From JAHEEL01 sp963836085 (GTDB lineage Bacteria > Actinomycetota > Acidimicrobiia > Spongiisociales > UBA5794): DNA of 64,000 bases. The position numbers and the translations under genes are program-made. Position 1 is the first letter of the stretch. Each line of letters opens with the position of its first letter. The notes beneath the pieces were generated by a model. That model was given only the letters and a program-made list of their open reading frames with translations, ran no database searches and was not told the DNA's origin. Positions 16,978-24,913 of this stretch are shown in pieces. The stretch lies in NCBI GenBank assembly GCA_963836085.1, contig CAWIHT010000008.1, forward strand, positions 247,988 through 311,987, read 5' to 3'.

Positions 16978-18145
16978 TGTCTACGTAGTGGGTATCGGCA
17001 TCACCACCTTTACCCGTCTGGAGTATGCGCTCTCGGAGATCGCGTCGTACGCGTCGATGATGGCGCTCAAGGACGCCGGTGTCACCGAGGTTGACGACGT
17101 CTACGTGGCCAACATGGGCGGTCCTCGCGTGAACCACCAGACGGCGCTTGCGAGCGCTGTCGTCGACAGCCTCAGCCTCACCCCGGCCGGAGCGGCTGCG
17201 ATCGAGAACGGTCCGGCATCCGGCGGATCGGCGATCAAGGCCGGGTTCCAGGCCGTCGCGTCGGGGATGGATGATCTCGTGCTCGTCGCCGGTGTGGAGC
17301 GGATGCGGGAGGTCAACAACCTTGAAGCTACCGACTTCGTCGCAACGCTGACACATCCGATCGCTGAGTACATCTACGGCGTGACGCTCCCGGCCCATGC
17401 CGCAATGTTCACCCGTCTCTACATGGAGAAGTACGGGGTGACCGAACGCCACCTCGCCATGGTTGGCGTGAAGAACCAGAACGCGGCGCTCCACAATGAG
17501 TGGGCGCATCTCCAACAGGAGATCAGCCTCGAGGGCATCCTCGATTCCCCAGAAGCGATGACCAACAACCCGTACGTCGCCGAACCGCTCCGGTTCTTCG
17601 ACGCTTGCCCCGTCTCTGACGGTGGTGCGGCCTTGATCCTGGCCTCGAAGGAGAAGGCAGAAGAACTTGGGAGACCGATGATTCGGATCACCGGTGTGGG
17701 TCAGGCCACGGACACGCACGCCGTGTTCGAGCGCGAGGAGCCGACCGATCTGCTGGCGGTTCGCAAAGCTGCCGGAGACGCATTCGCGATGGCGGGCATC
17801 ACGCCCCAGGACGTCGATGTCGCCGAACTGCATGACGCGTTCACGATCCTCGAGATTGCCGAGAGTGAGGAGGTCGGCTTCTTCCCGAAGGGCGAAGGCC
17901 ATATTGCCCTCGAGAACGGCGAGACGGCGCTCGGCGGGACGATTCCGATCAACGTCGGAGGCGGTCTCAAGGGCCGGGGCCATCCGGTCGGTGCGACCGG
18001 CGTAGCCCAAGCATGGGAGATCGTCACGCAATTGCGTGGCGACGGCGGAACCCGGCAGGTGGAGGGCGCCAAGACCGGCTTCACCTGCAACTTCGGCGGA
18101 TTCGGCAACAACGTCGTGTGCTTGACGTTTGAGAGGGAGGACTGA
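16970..18145 (+). CDS. Thiolase-like protein (SCP-x/lipid-transfer type) lacking the nucleophilic cysteine
   Basis: The 391-residue protein has the whole thiolase fold: N-terminal VVGIGITTF, AELHDAFTIL, NVGGGLKGRGHPVGATG with H338, and a C-terminal FTCNFGGFGNN with C373. At the place of the acyl-accepting cysteine (family ACASG) it reads NGPASGG, with Pro82. The normal acyl-enzyme therefore cannot form at that position. It is followed, with a one-base overlap, by a DUF35 Zn-ribbon protein, the usual partner of SCP-x-type thiolases. Such complexes include acyltransferases and inactive scaffold subunits. Its part in the nucleobase block is unknown. Confidence 0.88.
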   Translation: MRDVYVVGIGITTFTRLEYALSEIASYASMMALKDAGVTEVDDVYVANMGGPRVNHQTALASAVVDSLSLTPAGAAAIENGPASGGSAIKAGFQAVASGMDDLVLVAGVERMREVNNLEATDFVATLTHPIAEYIYGVTLPAHAAMFTRLYMEKYGVTERHLAMVGVKNQNAALHNEWAHLQQEISLEGILDSPEAMTNNPYVAEPLRFFDACPVSDGGAALILASKEKAEELGRPMIRITGVGQATDTHAVFEREEPTDLLAVRKAAGDAFAMAGITPQDVDVAELHDAFTILEIAESEEVGFFPKGEGHIALENGETALGGTIPINVGGGLKGRGHPVGATGVAQAWEIVTQLRGDGGTRQVEGAKTGFTCNFGGFGNNVVCLTFERED

Positions 18146-18492
18146 TGGCTCGCGAGATCTACGCATACCGGTGTCGCCTGTGCGACACGATGCACTACCC
18201 GTTCCGGATGGTGTGTTCGGGCTGCAAGCAGAACGACTTCTTTGAGTTCGACACCGTGCCCCTGCCGAAGGCCGGCACCCTGCTGACCTTCACGCGGGTG
18301 TACAACCTGCCCGCCCAGTACGAGGTCGCTACGCTCGGCCTCGGCATCGTTGAGTTGGAGAATGGGATGCGGATGCTCGGTCAGTTGGATATCGATGATC
18401 CGACGATTGGCATGGCCGTGCAGGGCAGTGTCGAGGTCGTGCGCGAAGAGCCGTACGACAACTTCTACGGGATGGTGTTCCGAGCGGCATGA
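18145..18492 (+). CDS. DUF35 / OB-fold Zn-ribbon protein, partner of thiolase-like protein
   Basis: The 115-residue protein has an N-terminal zinc ribbon (CRLC at 12-15 and CSGC at 27-30 approximately) and a C-terminal OB fold of the DUF35 (acyl-CoA-associated) family (PLPKAGTLLTFTRVYNLPAQY; the last part VATLGLGIVELENG). These proteins bind and hold SCP-x-type thiolases and acyl-CoA. Its start overlaps the stop of the thiolase-like gene (TGATG), so a 1:1 complex is likely. It closes the operon. Confidence 0.88.
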   Translation: MAREIYAYRCRLCDTMHYPFRMVCSGCKQNDFFEFDTVPLPKAGTLLTFTRVYNLPAQYEVATLGLGIVELENGMRMLGQLDIDDPTIGMAVQGSVEVVREEPYDNFYGMVFRAA

Positions 18493-18653
18493 GGCGCGCA
18501 CGGCCTGTGGAAGGCGCCCGGGACCGACGACTCGCCATGAGCAGCTTGCAGGCTCGCGGTGTAGCTGATCGATATCGGGTGAGTGAGACATGACCGTTGT
18601 GACCGGACCTCCGGCCACCAGTCATATCCGGATGATGAGTCCGTTGGGCAAGT
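18493..18653 (+). promoter_or_regulatory. Structured leader upstream of the permease
   Basis: This part of the 216-base gap has no gene I can support but is rich in inverted repeats, such as CCGGA-CC-TCCGG (around 18603-18614) and a TCAT..ATCCGGAT..ATGA palindrome near 18622-18638. It precedes a terminator-like hairpin. An 18-codon open frame (ATG at 18538) and a frame from 18590 that overlaps the permease start are present but unconfirmed. The arrangement suggests a sensing leader. Confidence 0.4.
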
Positions 18654-18692
18654 ATGAGAGCCGCCCGGTAGCGGGTGGCTCTCATTGTTTGT
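18654..18692 (+). promoter_or_regulatory. Terminator-type hairpin (attenuator) immediately before the permease
   Basis: A 14-bp stem (ATGAGAGCCGCCCG / CGGGTGGCTCTCAT, one G-U pair) with loop GTAG is followed by TGTTTGT. Only 23 bp separate the hairpin from the permease ATG, too little for a promoter, so transcripts must cross it. This suggests conditional termination and not simply the end of the upstream operon. Confidence 0.6.
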
Positions 18693-18708
18693 GGGAGAGG
18701 GAGAGCAT

Positions 18709-19974
18709 ATGGAGTTGACGATTCAGAAGAAGGTGGTGCTGGGTCTGCAGCACACCATCGCGATGTTCGGAGCCACCGTTCTGGTGCCGCTGCTGACAGG
18801 ACTCGACCCATCGGTCGCGCTCCTCGCAGCCGGTATCGGCACGTTGCTGTTCCACCTCGTGACCAAGCAGATGGTCCCGGTCTTCCTGGGATCGTCGTTC
18901 GCGTTCATCCCGGCGATTCTGCTCGCCGCCGAGGACGGGTATTCGTGGGAGGCGATCGGTGCCGGCATCATCGGTGCCGCGGTCATCTATCTCGCGATGT
19001 CGATCGTCGTGACGTTTGTCGGTCACGCCGTGATCACGCGGATCTTCCCGCCGATCGTCACCGGTCCGGTCATCATCGTCATCGGCATCACGCTGGCACC
19101 GGTTGCCATCGGCATGGCCGAGGGCGCCTGGTGGTTGGCCATCATCACGCTGATCGCAGCGATCATCGCTGCGATCTTCTTCCGTGGCCTGTTCCAGATG
19201 CTGCCGATCCTCACCGGAGCGATCGTCGGCTTCGCCGTCGGCGCGATCTTCCTGGAGGGGTTCACATGGGATCTCGTCAGCGAAGCAGCGTGGGTCGGCT
19301 TGCCTGACTTCACGTGGGGCCTTGGCGATATCCAGTGGGGCGCGATCGCGATCATCGCACCAATTGCGTTCGTCACGATGATCGAGCATGTCGGCGATAT
19401 CGTCGCCAACGGTGGCGTCGTGAACAAGAACTTCCTGGATGAGCCCGGGCTGAATCGGACGCTGCTCGGAGACGGTATCGCGACCGCGATGGCCGGTCTC
19501 ATGGGCGGTCCGCCGAACACGACGTATTCGGAGAACACCGGCGTGCTGGCGATCACCAAGGTCTACGACCCGTTCATCATTCGGATCGGGGCCGTGTTCG
19601 CTATCGCGCTTGCATTGATCCCGAAACTGGCTGCGCTGCTACGCACGGTCCCGACTCCGGTGCTCGGTGGACTCTCGATCATCCTCTTCGGCATGATCGC
19701 CTCCGTCGGCCTGCGGACACTCGTTGAGAACCAGGTCGACTTCAAGAAGGGCCGGAACATGCTGGTCGTCGGTCTGATCCTCGTCTTCGGGCTGGGGCTC
19801 AGTGGCCTGACATCGCCCCTCACAATCGGTGATGTACAGATCTCGGGCCTCGCGCTCGCCGCCGTCATCGGCGTCGTCGCGAACCTGATCCTGCCTGCCG
19901 ATCGCGAAGAGGTTGCACCGGCGCTGTCCTCGGATGCCTACAGGGATGCGGACTCCGATACCCCGGAGAGCTGA
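18709..19974 (+). CDS. Uracil/xanthine permease (NCS2 family, UraA-like)
   Basis: The 421-residue inner-membrane protein follows the UraA plan with about 14 hydrophobic segments. It has the QHTIAMFGATVLVP signature (13-26), the substrate and proton site glutamates in VTMIEHVGD and TYSENTGV, and a cytoplasmic acidic tail. It imports a nucleobase by proton symport; the QHTxAMFGA motif is usual in uracil permeases. The ATG at 18709 has a GGGAGAGGGAG site. It follows the Mo-hydroxylase/thiolase operon and probably supplies its substrate. A strong terminator follows. Confidence 0.92.
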   Translation: MELTIQKKVVLGLQHTIAMFGATVLVPLLTGLDPSVALLAAGIGTLLFHLVTKQMVPVFLGSSFAFIPAILLAAEDGYSWEAIGAGIIGAAVIYLAMSIVVTFVGHAVITRIFPPIVTGPVIIVIGITLAPVAIGMAEGAWWLAIITLIAAIIAAIFFRGLFQMLPILTGAIVGFAVGAIFLEGFTWDLVSEAAWVGLPDFTWGLGDIQWGAIAIIAPIAFVTMIEHVGDIVANGGVVNKNFLDEPGLNRTLLGDGIATAMAGLMGGPPNTTYSENTGVLAITKVYDPFIIRIGAVFAIALALIPKLAALLRTVPTPVLGGLSIILFGMIASVGLRTLVENQVDFKKGRNMLVVGLILVFGLGLSGLTSPLTIGDVQISGLALAAVIGVVANLILPADREEVAPALSSDAYRDADSDTPES

Positions 19975-20000
19975 CACACAGACACGACACCAACAACAAC

Positions 20001-20036
20001 GAGAGGGAGCCGGCCCGGCCGGCTCCCTCTCTTCCG
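20001..20036 (+). terminator. Intrinsic terminator after permease
   Basis: A 14-bp perfect stem (GAGAGGGAGCCGGC / GCCGGCTCCCTCTC) with a 3-nt loop is followed by TTCCGTT, 27 bp after the permease stop. Confidence 0.9.
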
Positions 20037-20166
20037 TTCTGGTGTTTGGCGCGTAGTGTTGGCAGGAATTCACTACTGACATTGGACTCTGCACAAGTTC
20101 GGACCTCCGGTCGACGATAGAGTGAAGAGACATCTGTTCATCTGGATCGTGAAGGGGAATCAGACC

Positions 20167-20796
20167 ATGATCAAGAAGCCCGCCCGTGTGGTGTTCGTTG
20201 CCATTGCGGCATTTGCCTTGCTCGCTGCCGCGTGCTCGAGCGCTTCCGACACGGTTGCCGAGAATCTGACCGAGCAGCTCATAGAGGCCGGTGCCGACGG
20301 CGAAGTCGACATCGACGTGTCCGGCGATGGTGAGGACATGACGATCAACATCGAGTCTGAAGACGGCGATGTCTCGATGAACGTGACCGGCGATGGCGAC
20401 GAACAGACGATTGAGATGGAGTCGGAGGACGGGTCGATCACCATTGGCGCCGGCAGCGAGATACCGGAAAGCCTCACGATCCCGGTCCCCGACGGCGGCG
20501 ACGTCACCACCTCCGTCGAGATGGAAGAGGGAGTCATGGTTGTGGTCACGTACCCGGAGGGCGACTACGACGCCATCGTCTCTTTCTATGACGACTGGAC
20601 GGCGGGGACCGGCGAGGACTTCGACAAGCAGACGATGTCGCTCGATACCGGTGGAGCGGACCAGCGGTCCACGATGTGGATTGGATCGAGCAGTGAGACG
20701 TTCGTCTCGGTTGGGGACTGCTTCGACGTCTACGCCGAGGAGAGCAGTGGCGAGGAATTCAACGCGGTCTGCGTGAACATCAACCAGGCCGGGTAG
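20167..20796 (+). CDS. Secreted lipoprotein, unknown
   Basis: The 209-residue protein has a lipoprotein signal peptide (MIKKPARVVFVAIAAFALLAAAC) with lipobox LAAAC, cysteine at about residue 23, so it should be anchored in the membrane facing out. After the cysteine comes a highly acidic, repetitive stretch (DGEVDIDVSGDGEDM, INIESEDGDVSMNVTGDGD) of short beta-like repeats and then a small globular part. I recognise no family. AAGGGGA precedes the ATG. It stands alone between the permease terminator and a convergent nuclease gene. Confidence 0.75.
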   Translation: MIKKPARVVFVAIAAFALLAAACSSASDTVAENLTEQLIEAGADGEVDIDVSGDGEDMTINIESEDGDVSMNVTGDGDEQTIEMESEDGSITIGAGSEIPESLTIPVPDGGDVTTSVEMEEGVMVVVTYPEGDYDAIVSFYDDWTAGTGEDFDKQTMSLDTGGADQRSTMWIGSSSETFVSVGDCFDVYAEESSGEEFNAVCVNINQAG

Positions 20797-20807
20797 CCAA
20801 TCCGCAC

Positions 20808-21677
20808 CTACGAATCTCCGGTGTACGTCCACCGGTCGACGACGTTGCCGTGGCGGTCCTGAAGGATCGCGGTGTCTCCGCTGTTCGACCACACCGACCG
20901 GTCGGCACACCAGAACACGGAGTCGTCTCTGTCTTGGCCGCAACCGGTTCTGACGGTGACGTGGTCGCCCGGTTCGAGGCGTATGTCGAAGAAGACATAC
21001 CGGTTCTGTGACGACTCATCGCGCAGCGTCCACCCGGTGAGGTCGAGGGTGGCCTGCCCTTCGTTCCCGATCGTCACGTACTCGCTGTTGAGGACCTCAT
21101 CGTCGGGACCCGGCGGGTTGTAGAGAACCTCGATGATCGTCGCTCCGGCCGGAGGGGCCGGTCCGCATGCATCGGGGCCCCACATGCCGTAGCCGGCCGC
21201 CGCTGCGAGGTCGCCGATCTCGACGAAGGCGGGGTTGTAGTCGTGCCCGCTCTGGAGGACCACGGCGTTGCCATTGGCGAGGGTGCGTCCGTTGATGTTG
21301 TCTCCGTCGACGTATACGAAGCGGAGCAGCCGGCCGTACCGATCCGTGTCGCCGTCGGATCCCGAGACGAGGACCAGATCGCCCTCGCCGAGGAGGCCGA
21401 TCAGCGCCTCCCGTGACTCGTCTCCGAAGCACTCGTCGCGCTCAGGGGCATTGATCCCGACCAGCCGAACTTCTTCGGTGCGGCCGTCGAGGTCCACCTC
21501 GATCGAATCACCGTCGAACACGTACTGCAACGTAGCCTCGGCGCCAGCCGGAGGAGGGGTGAGGGGAGATGAGGGAGCAGTGGTCTCAGTGACTACCGCG
21601 TTCGATGGGGCTGGGGAGTCGGCGCACGCCGAGGCAGCGAGCAGGAGCACGAGCGATGCGATACCGGTCCGAGGCAT
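20808..21677 (-). CDS. Secreted thermonuclease (SNase) with C-terminal lamin-tail domain
   Basis: The 289-residue protein begins with a lipoprotein-like signal (MPRTGIASLVLLLAASAC). A staphylococcal-nuclease domain follows: FDGDSIEV (metal-site aspartate), VRLVGINAPE (active-site arginine) and DRYGRLLRFVYV (second arginine). The last 110 residues form a lamin-tail (LTD) domain, with EVLYNPPG, SEYVTIGNEG and TLDLTGWTLRDE. This domain pairing is known in extracellular nucleases. A longer GTG start at 21737 exists, but the added residues lie before the signal peptide in repeat-like DNA, so the ATG at 21677 is preferred. Confidence 0.85.
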   Translation of the reverse strand: MPRTGIASLVLLLAASACADSPAPSNAVVTETTAPSSPLTPPPAGAEATLQYVFDGDSIEVDLDGRTEEVRLVGINAPERDECFGDESREALIGLLGEGDLVLVSGSDGDTDRYGRLLRFVYVDGDNINGRTLANGNAVVLQSGHDYNPAFVEIGDLAAAAGYGMWGPDACGPAPPAGATIIEVLYNPPGPDDEVLNSEYVTIGNEGQATLDLTGWTLRDESSQNRYVFFDIRLEPGDHVTVRTGCGQDRDDSVFWCADRSVWSNSGDTAILQDRHGNVVDRWTYTGDS

Positions 21678-21987
21678 GGCCGGAACGGTACCGCGAGCAA
21701 CGCCCTGAGTGACGGTGGCACGCCGAGCTACGGGCACCGTGCCGAGCTACCTCATCGGACCCGGTGCGACTTGCCGTTAGCCGACGGGCCTCCCTACAAT
21801 CCTCTCAGCGGCCCGGCTTCGGGCTGCGTTTTCCTATGCAAAGACGTCGTTGATATCGACGGGTCCGGGTTCTGCTCGGCCGCCGTTGGTGTAGAGGTCA
21901 CCTTTCGCTGCGGACACTCCGGTGTCTGCCTCGGTGACGCACGGATGCGACGTTCGTCAGAATCGAACCGAGGCAGGATCACCACTG
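21678..21987. other. Control region of the rpmJ-rpoA operon; no gene seen
   Basis: The 310-base gap holds a repeat-like GAGCTAC string (about 21718-21755), a promoter (21771-21800) and a roughly 180-base leader to rpmJ with short inverted repeats such as CCCGGCTTCGGG. infA, often directly before rpmJ in other bacteria, is not here. Confidence 0.6.
21771..21800 (+). promoter_or_regulatory. Promoter of the rpmJ-rpsM-rpsK-rpsD-rpoA-rplQ operon
   Basis: TTGCCG and TACAAT are spaced by 18 bp in the gap before rpmJ. This leaves a 5' leader of about 180 bases, long enough for ribosomal-protein feedback control. Confidence 0.6.
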
Positions 21988-22101
21988 ATGAAAGTATCAG
22001 CATCCGCCAAAAAGATGTGCGAAAAGTGTCGGATCATCCGGCGCAACGGCCGCGTCTGGGTGATCTGCGAGAACCCGCGACACAAGCAGCGTCAGGGGTA
22101 G
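21988..22101 (+). CDS. rpmJ: 50S ribosomal protein L36
   Basis: The 37-residue protein MKVSASAKKMCEKCRIIRRN... is a canonical zinc-binding L36: CEKC near 11-14, then a cysteine and a histidine (VICENPRHKQRQG). It sits in the 50S large subunit. It starts the alpha operon here, 8 bp before rpsM. An AGGATCA site precedes the ATG. Confidence 0.95.
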   Translation: MKVSASAKKMCEKCRIIRRNGRVWVICENPRHKQRQG

Positions 22102-22108
22102 CGCACAC

Positions 22109-22486
22109 ATGGCACGAATCGCTGGAGTAGACCTCCCGAGAGAGAAGCGGGTCGAAATCGGCCTGACGTACATCTTCGGGGTTGGCAAGACCCGATCTCA
22201 GCAGATCCTGGATCAGCTCGAGATCTCACATGACACGAAAGTACGCGATCTGACCGACTCTGAAGTCGTCAAGATCCGTCAATTCATCGACAGCAACTAT
22301 CTCGTCGAAGGTGACCTTCGTCGCGAAGTGGCTCAGAATATCAAGCGCAAGGTCGAGATCGGCAGCTACCAGGGAATCCGTCACCGTCGCGGTCTCCCCG
22401 TGCGCGGCCAGCGCACGCACACGAATGCTCGTACCCGCAAGGGTCGCCGTGCACCGGTCGCAGGCAAGAAGAAGGTCACCAAGTAA
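22109..22486 (+). CDS. rpsM: 30S ribosomal protein S13
   Basis: The 125-residue protein begins MARIAGVDLPREKRVEIGLTYIFGVG and ends in the basic, GTKK-type tail. Central YQGIRHRRGLPVRGQRTHTNART is the S13 signature. It forms part of the 30S head and contacts the P-site tRNA. Its stop overlaps the rpsK start. Confidence 0.97.
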   Translation: MARIAGVDLPREKRVEIGLTYIFGVGKTRSQQILDQLEISHDTKVRDLTDSEVVKIRQFIDSNYLVEGDLRREVAQNIKRKVEIGSYQGIRHRRGLPVRGQRTHTNARTRKGRRAPVAGKKKVTK

Positions 22487-22875
22487 TGGCCCAGCAATCA
22501 CCACGGCCACGCCGCAAAGCCCGCCGGACCATCACGCACGGTCAGGCCCATATCAGGGCGAGTTTCAACAACACGATCATCACGATCACCGATCAGAAGG
22601 GTGAGGTCGTCGGATGGTCATCCGGCGGATCCGTCGGCTTCAAGGGCTCACGCAAGTCGACGCCCTACGCCGCACAGGTCGCAGCCGAGCAAGCCGCCCG
22701 CAAGGTCGGCGAGATGGGAATTCGCAAGCTCGACGTCATCGTCCGCGGCTCCGGCTCCGGAAGAGAAACTGCGATTCGCACGCTTCAGAACATGGGCATC
22801 GAGGTCACCGGGATCAAAGACGTCACACCGGTGCCGTTCAATGGATGCCGTCCGAAGAAGCGGAGGATGCGCTAG
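22486..22875 (+). CDS. rpsK: 30S ribosomal protein S11
   Basis: The 129-residue protein carries the S11 segments HIRASFNNTIITITD, SSGGSVGFKGSRKSTPYAA and ends DVTPVPFNGCRPKKRRMR. It lies on the 30S platform. It overlaps rpsM by one base (TAATG) and abuts rpsD. Confidence 0.97.
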   Translation: MAQQSPRPRRKARRTITHGQAHIRASFNNTIITITDQKGEVVGWSSGGSVGFKGSRKSTPYAAQVAAEQAARKVGEMGIRKLDVIVRGSGSGRETAIRTLQNMGIEVTGIKDVTPVPFNGCRPKKRRMR

Positions 22876-23481
22876 ATGGCTCGCTACACCGGACCGAGGA
22901 CCAAGGTCAGCCGCAGGGCTCGCCAGCTCCTCGATGAGAACAAGGCGAAGTATTTCGACCGGCGGCCGTATCCGCCGGGCGATCACGGTCGGGGCCGCAT
23001 CCGCGAGTCCCAGTACCTCGTCCAGCTCCGCGAGAAGCAGAAGCTGAAGTTCATCTACGGCGTGCTCGAGAAGCAGTTCCGCCGCTACTACAAGGAAGCT
23101 GCGCGCCAGACTGGCATCACGGGTACCGTCCTCCTCCAGATCCTCGAGAGCCGACTCGACAACGTCGTGTACCGCTCCGGGCTGGCGTCGACTCGCCCAC
23201 AGGCCCGTCAGCTCGTCAACCACGGGCATTTCCTGGTCAATGACAAGCGGGTCGATATCCCGTCATACCAGGTGCGGAAGGACGACGTTGTCTCCGTCAA
23301 GGAGCGCAGCCTCGAGATCCTTCCGATCATGATTGCCGTCGACACCGGTGACCGCACGGTCCCGGAGTGGATGGACGTCAACGTCGAGGAACGCACGATC
23401 ACGATCAAGGATCTGCCCAGCAGGGAACAGATCGATACCCAAATCCAGGAACAGCTCGTCGTCGAGTTGTACTCGAAGTAG
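22876..23481 (+). CDS. rpsD: 30S ribosomal protein S4
   Basis: The 201-residue protein has the N-terminal S4 domain and the S4 RNA-binding fold (LESRLDNVVYRSGLASTRPQARQLVNHGHFLVN). The N-terminus lacks the four zinc cysteines, i.e. it is the C-minus form. S4 is the usual translational repressor of this operon in many bacteria. The start immediately follows the rpsK stop. Confidence 0.97.
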   Translation: MARYTGPRTKVSRRARQLLDENKAKYFDRRPYPPGDHGRGRIRESQYLVQLREKQKLKFIYGVLEKQFRRYYKEAARQTGITGTVLLQILESRLDNVVYRSGLASTRPQARQLVNHGHFLVNDKRVDIPSYQVRKDDVVSVKERSLEILPIMIAVDTGDRTVPEWMDVNVEERTITIKDLPSREQIDTQIQEQLVVELYSK

Positions 23482-23512
23482 AAGCACCCGAATCCGAAAG
23501 GGGAGTCTCTCC

Positions 23513-24475
23513 GTGCTGATCACGCAGCGGCCCACCATCGAAGAAGAAAGCGTCAACGAAACTCGTTCACGGTTCATCGTTGAACCGCTCGAGCCGGGTT
23601 TCGGCTACACGCTCGGAAACACAATGCGGCGAACGCTGCTGTCCCGGGTACCGGGTGCGGCGATCACGTCGGTACGCATCGAAGGCGTCCAGCATGAGTT
23701 CTCGACGATCGAAGGCGTTGTCGAAGACGTCGTCGACTTCATCTTGAACCTCAAGCAGGTCGTACTTCGCATCGACGCCGAAGGCCCGCAAACCCTCTAC
23801 CTGTCCGCTCAGGGCAAGGGTGAGGTCACGGCTGGTGACATCCAGGCGCCGGCCGGGGTCGAGGTCGTCAACACCGACCTTCACCTCGCGACGCTGTCAG
23901 CCTCCGCGAAGCTCGAGGTCGAGATGGGCGCTGGGCGTGGCGTGGGCTACCGCAGCGCCGAGAAGAACAAGACCAGCGAAGCGATTGGCGTCATGCCGAT
24001 CGACTCGATCTACTCGCCCGTGCGCAAGGTTGCGTACCGCGTGGAGAGCACGCAGGTCGGTCAGATGACCGACTTCGACAAGCTCATCCTCGACGTCGAG
24101 ACCGATGGTTCGATCACCCCCTCCGAAGGGATCTCGTCCTCCGGCGGAACGCTGAGGAACCTGTTCGATCTGTTCTCGGACATGGACGACTACGACCCGC
24201 TCGAGCTCGATGAGATCATCCAGCCCGAGGCAGCCGGGCAAGAGCATCTCGATCTTCCGATCGAAGCGCTCGACCTGTCCGAGCGTCCGCGCAACTGCTT
24301 GCGGCGTGCCCAGGTCCAGACGGTCGGTGAGCTCATCGAGAAGAGCGAAGAGGACTTGCTCAACATCACCAACTTCGGGCAGAAGTCGCTCGAAGAGGTT
24401 GTTGCGAAACTCGACGAACTCGGCTTCTCGCTCCGTTCGATCGCAGACTCCGAGTCCACAGAAAGCGTTGTCTGA
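23513..24475 (+). CDS. rpoA: RNA polymerase subunit alpha
   Basis: The 320-residue protein has the N-terminal dimerisation domain (FIVEPLEPGFGYTLGNTMRRTLLS) and the C-terminal domain with helix-hairpin-helix motifs (LDLSERPRNCLRRAQVQTVGEL, then LLNITNFGQKSLEEV). The GTG at 23513 is chosen for its GGGGAG site and because it gives MLITQRPTIEEE, the normal alpha start. It is followed at once by rplQ (one-base overlap). Confidence 0.97.
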   Translation: MLITQRPTIEEESVNETRSRFIVEPLEPGFGYTLGNTMRRTLLSRVPGAAITSVRIEGVQHEFSTIEGVVEDVVDFILNLKQVVLRIDAEGPQTLYLSAQGKGEVTAGDIQAPAGVEVVNTDLHLATLSASAKLEVEMGAGRGVGYRSAEKNKTSEAIGVMPIDSIYSPVRKVAYRVESTQVGQMTDFDKLILDVETDGSITPSEGISSSGGTLRNLFDLFSDMDDYDPLELDEIIQPEAAGQEHLDLPIEALDLSERPRNCLRRAQVQTVGELIEKSEEDLLNITNFGQKSLEEVVAKLDELGFSLRSIADSESTESVV

Positions 24476-24825
24476 TGCCACAACCGAAGAAGGGGAAACG
24501 CCTCGGCGGAAGCGCCTCACATCAGCGCAAGATCCTCGCGAATCTGACGGTCCAGCTCATCGTGCATGAGAAGCTGACGACGACCCATACCAAGGCGAAG
24601 GATCTCCGGCCCTATGCGGAGAAGATCATCACGAAGGCCCGCCGTGGCGACCTTCACGCCCGTCGCATGGTGCTCGCCAAGATCGGCGACAACGATGCCG
24701 TTACGAAGCTGTTCGATGATGTTGCTCCGCGCTACGCGGATCGGCCGGGCGGGTATACACGGATCACGAAGCTCGGCCCACGTCGTGGTGACGCATCCGA
24801 GATGGCGGTTATTGAGCTCGTTTGA
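24475..24825 (+). CDS. rplQ: 50S ribosomal protein L17
   Basis: The 116-residue protein starts MPQPKKGKRLGGSASHQRKILANLTVQLI and carries the TTHTKAKDLRPYAEK segment typical of L17, ending GDASEMAVIELV. It is the last gene of the operon; its start overlaps the rpoA stop and a strong terminator follows. Confidence 0.97.
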   Translation: MPQPKKGKRLGGSASHQRKILANLTVQLIVHEKLTTTHTKAKDLRPYAEKIITKARRGDLHARRMVLAKIGDNDAVTKLFDDVAPRYADRPGGYTRITKLGPRRGDASEMAVIELV

Positions 24826-24854
24826 GCTACCAGCTGCCAGCAAGACTCGAGAAG

Positions 24855-24882
24855 ACGTCCCGGCTTCGGTCGGGGCGTTTTC
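24855..24882 (+). terminator. Intrinsic terminator of the alpha operon
   Basis: A 10-bp stem (ACGTCCCGGC / GTCGGGGCGT) with loop TTCG is followed by TTTT, 29 bp after the rplQ stop. Confidence 0.92.
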
Positions 24883-24913
24883 GCGTCTCGGTGTGACCGG
24901 TAGCCTCCATCCG

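Noticed and set aside
18493..18708. Purine or preQ1 riboswitch before the permease
   Set aside because: The conserved core sequences of those classes are not found; only an unclassified structured leader can be claimed.
21678..21987. infA gene before rpmJ
   Set aside because: No frame in the gap encodes an IF-1-like S1-domain protein; the region looks like promoter and leader.
23333..23512. Longer N-terminus of rpoA
   Set aside because: The in-frame extension overlaps rpsD and is unlike any alpha subunit; GTG at 23513 has a ribosome site.
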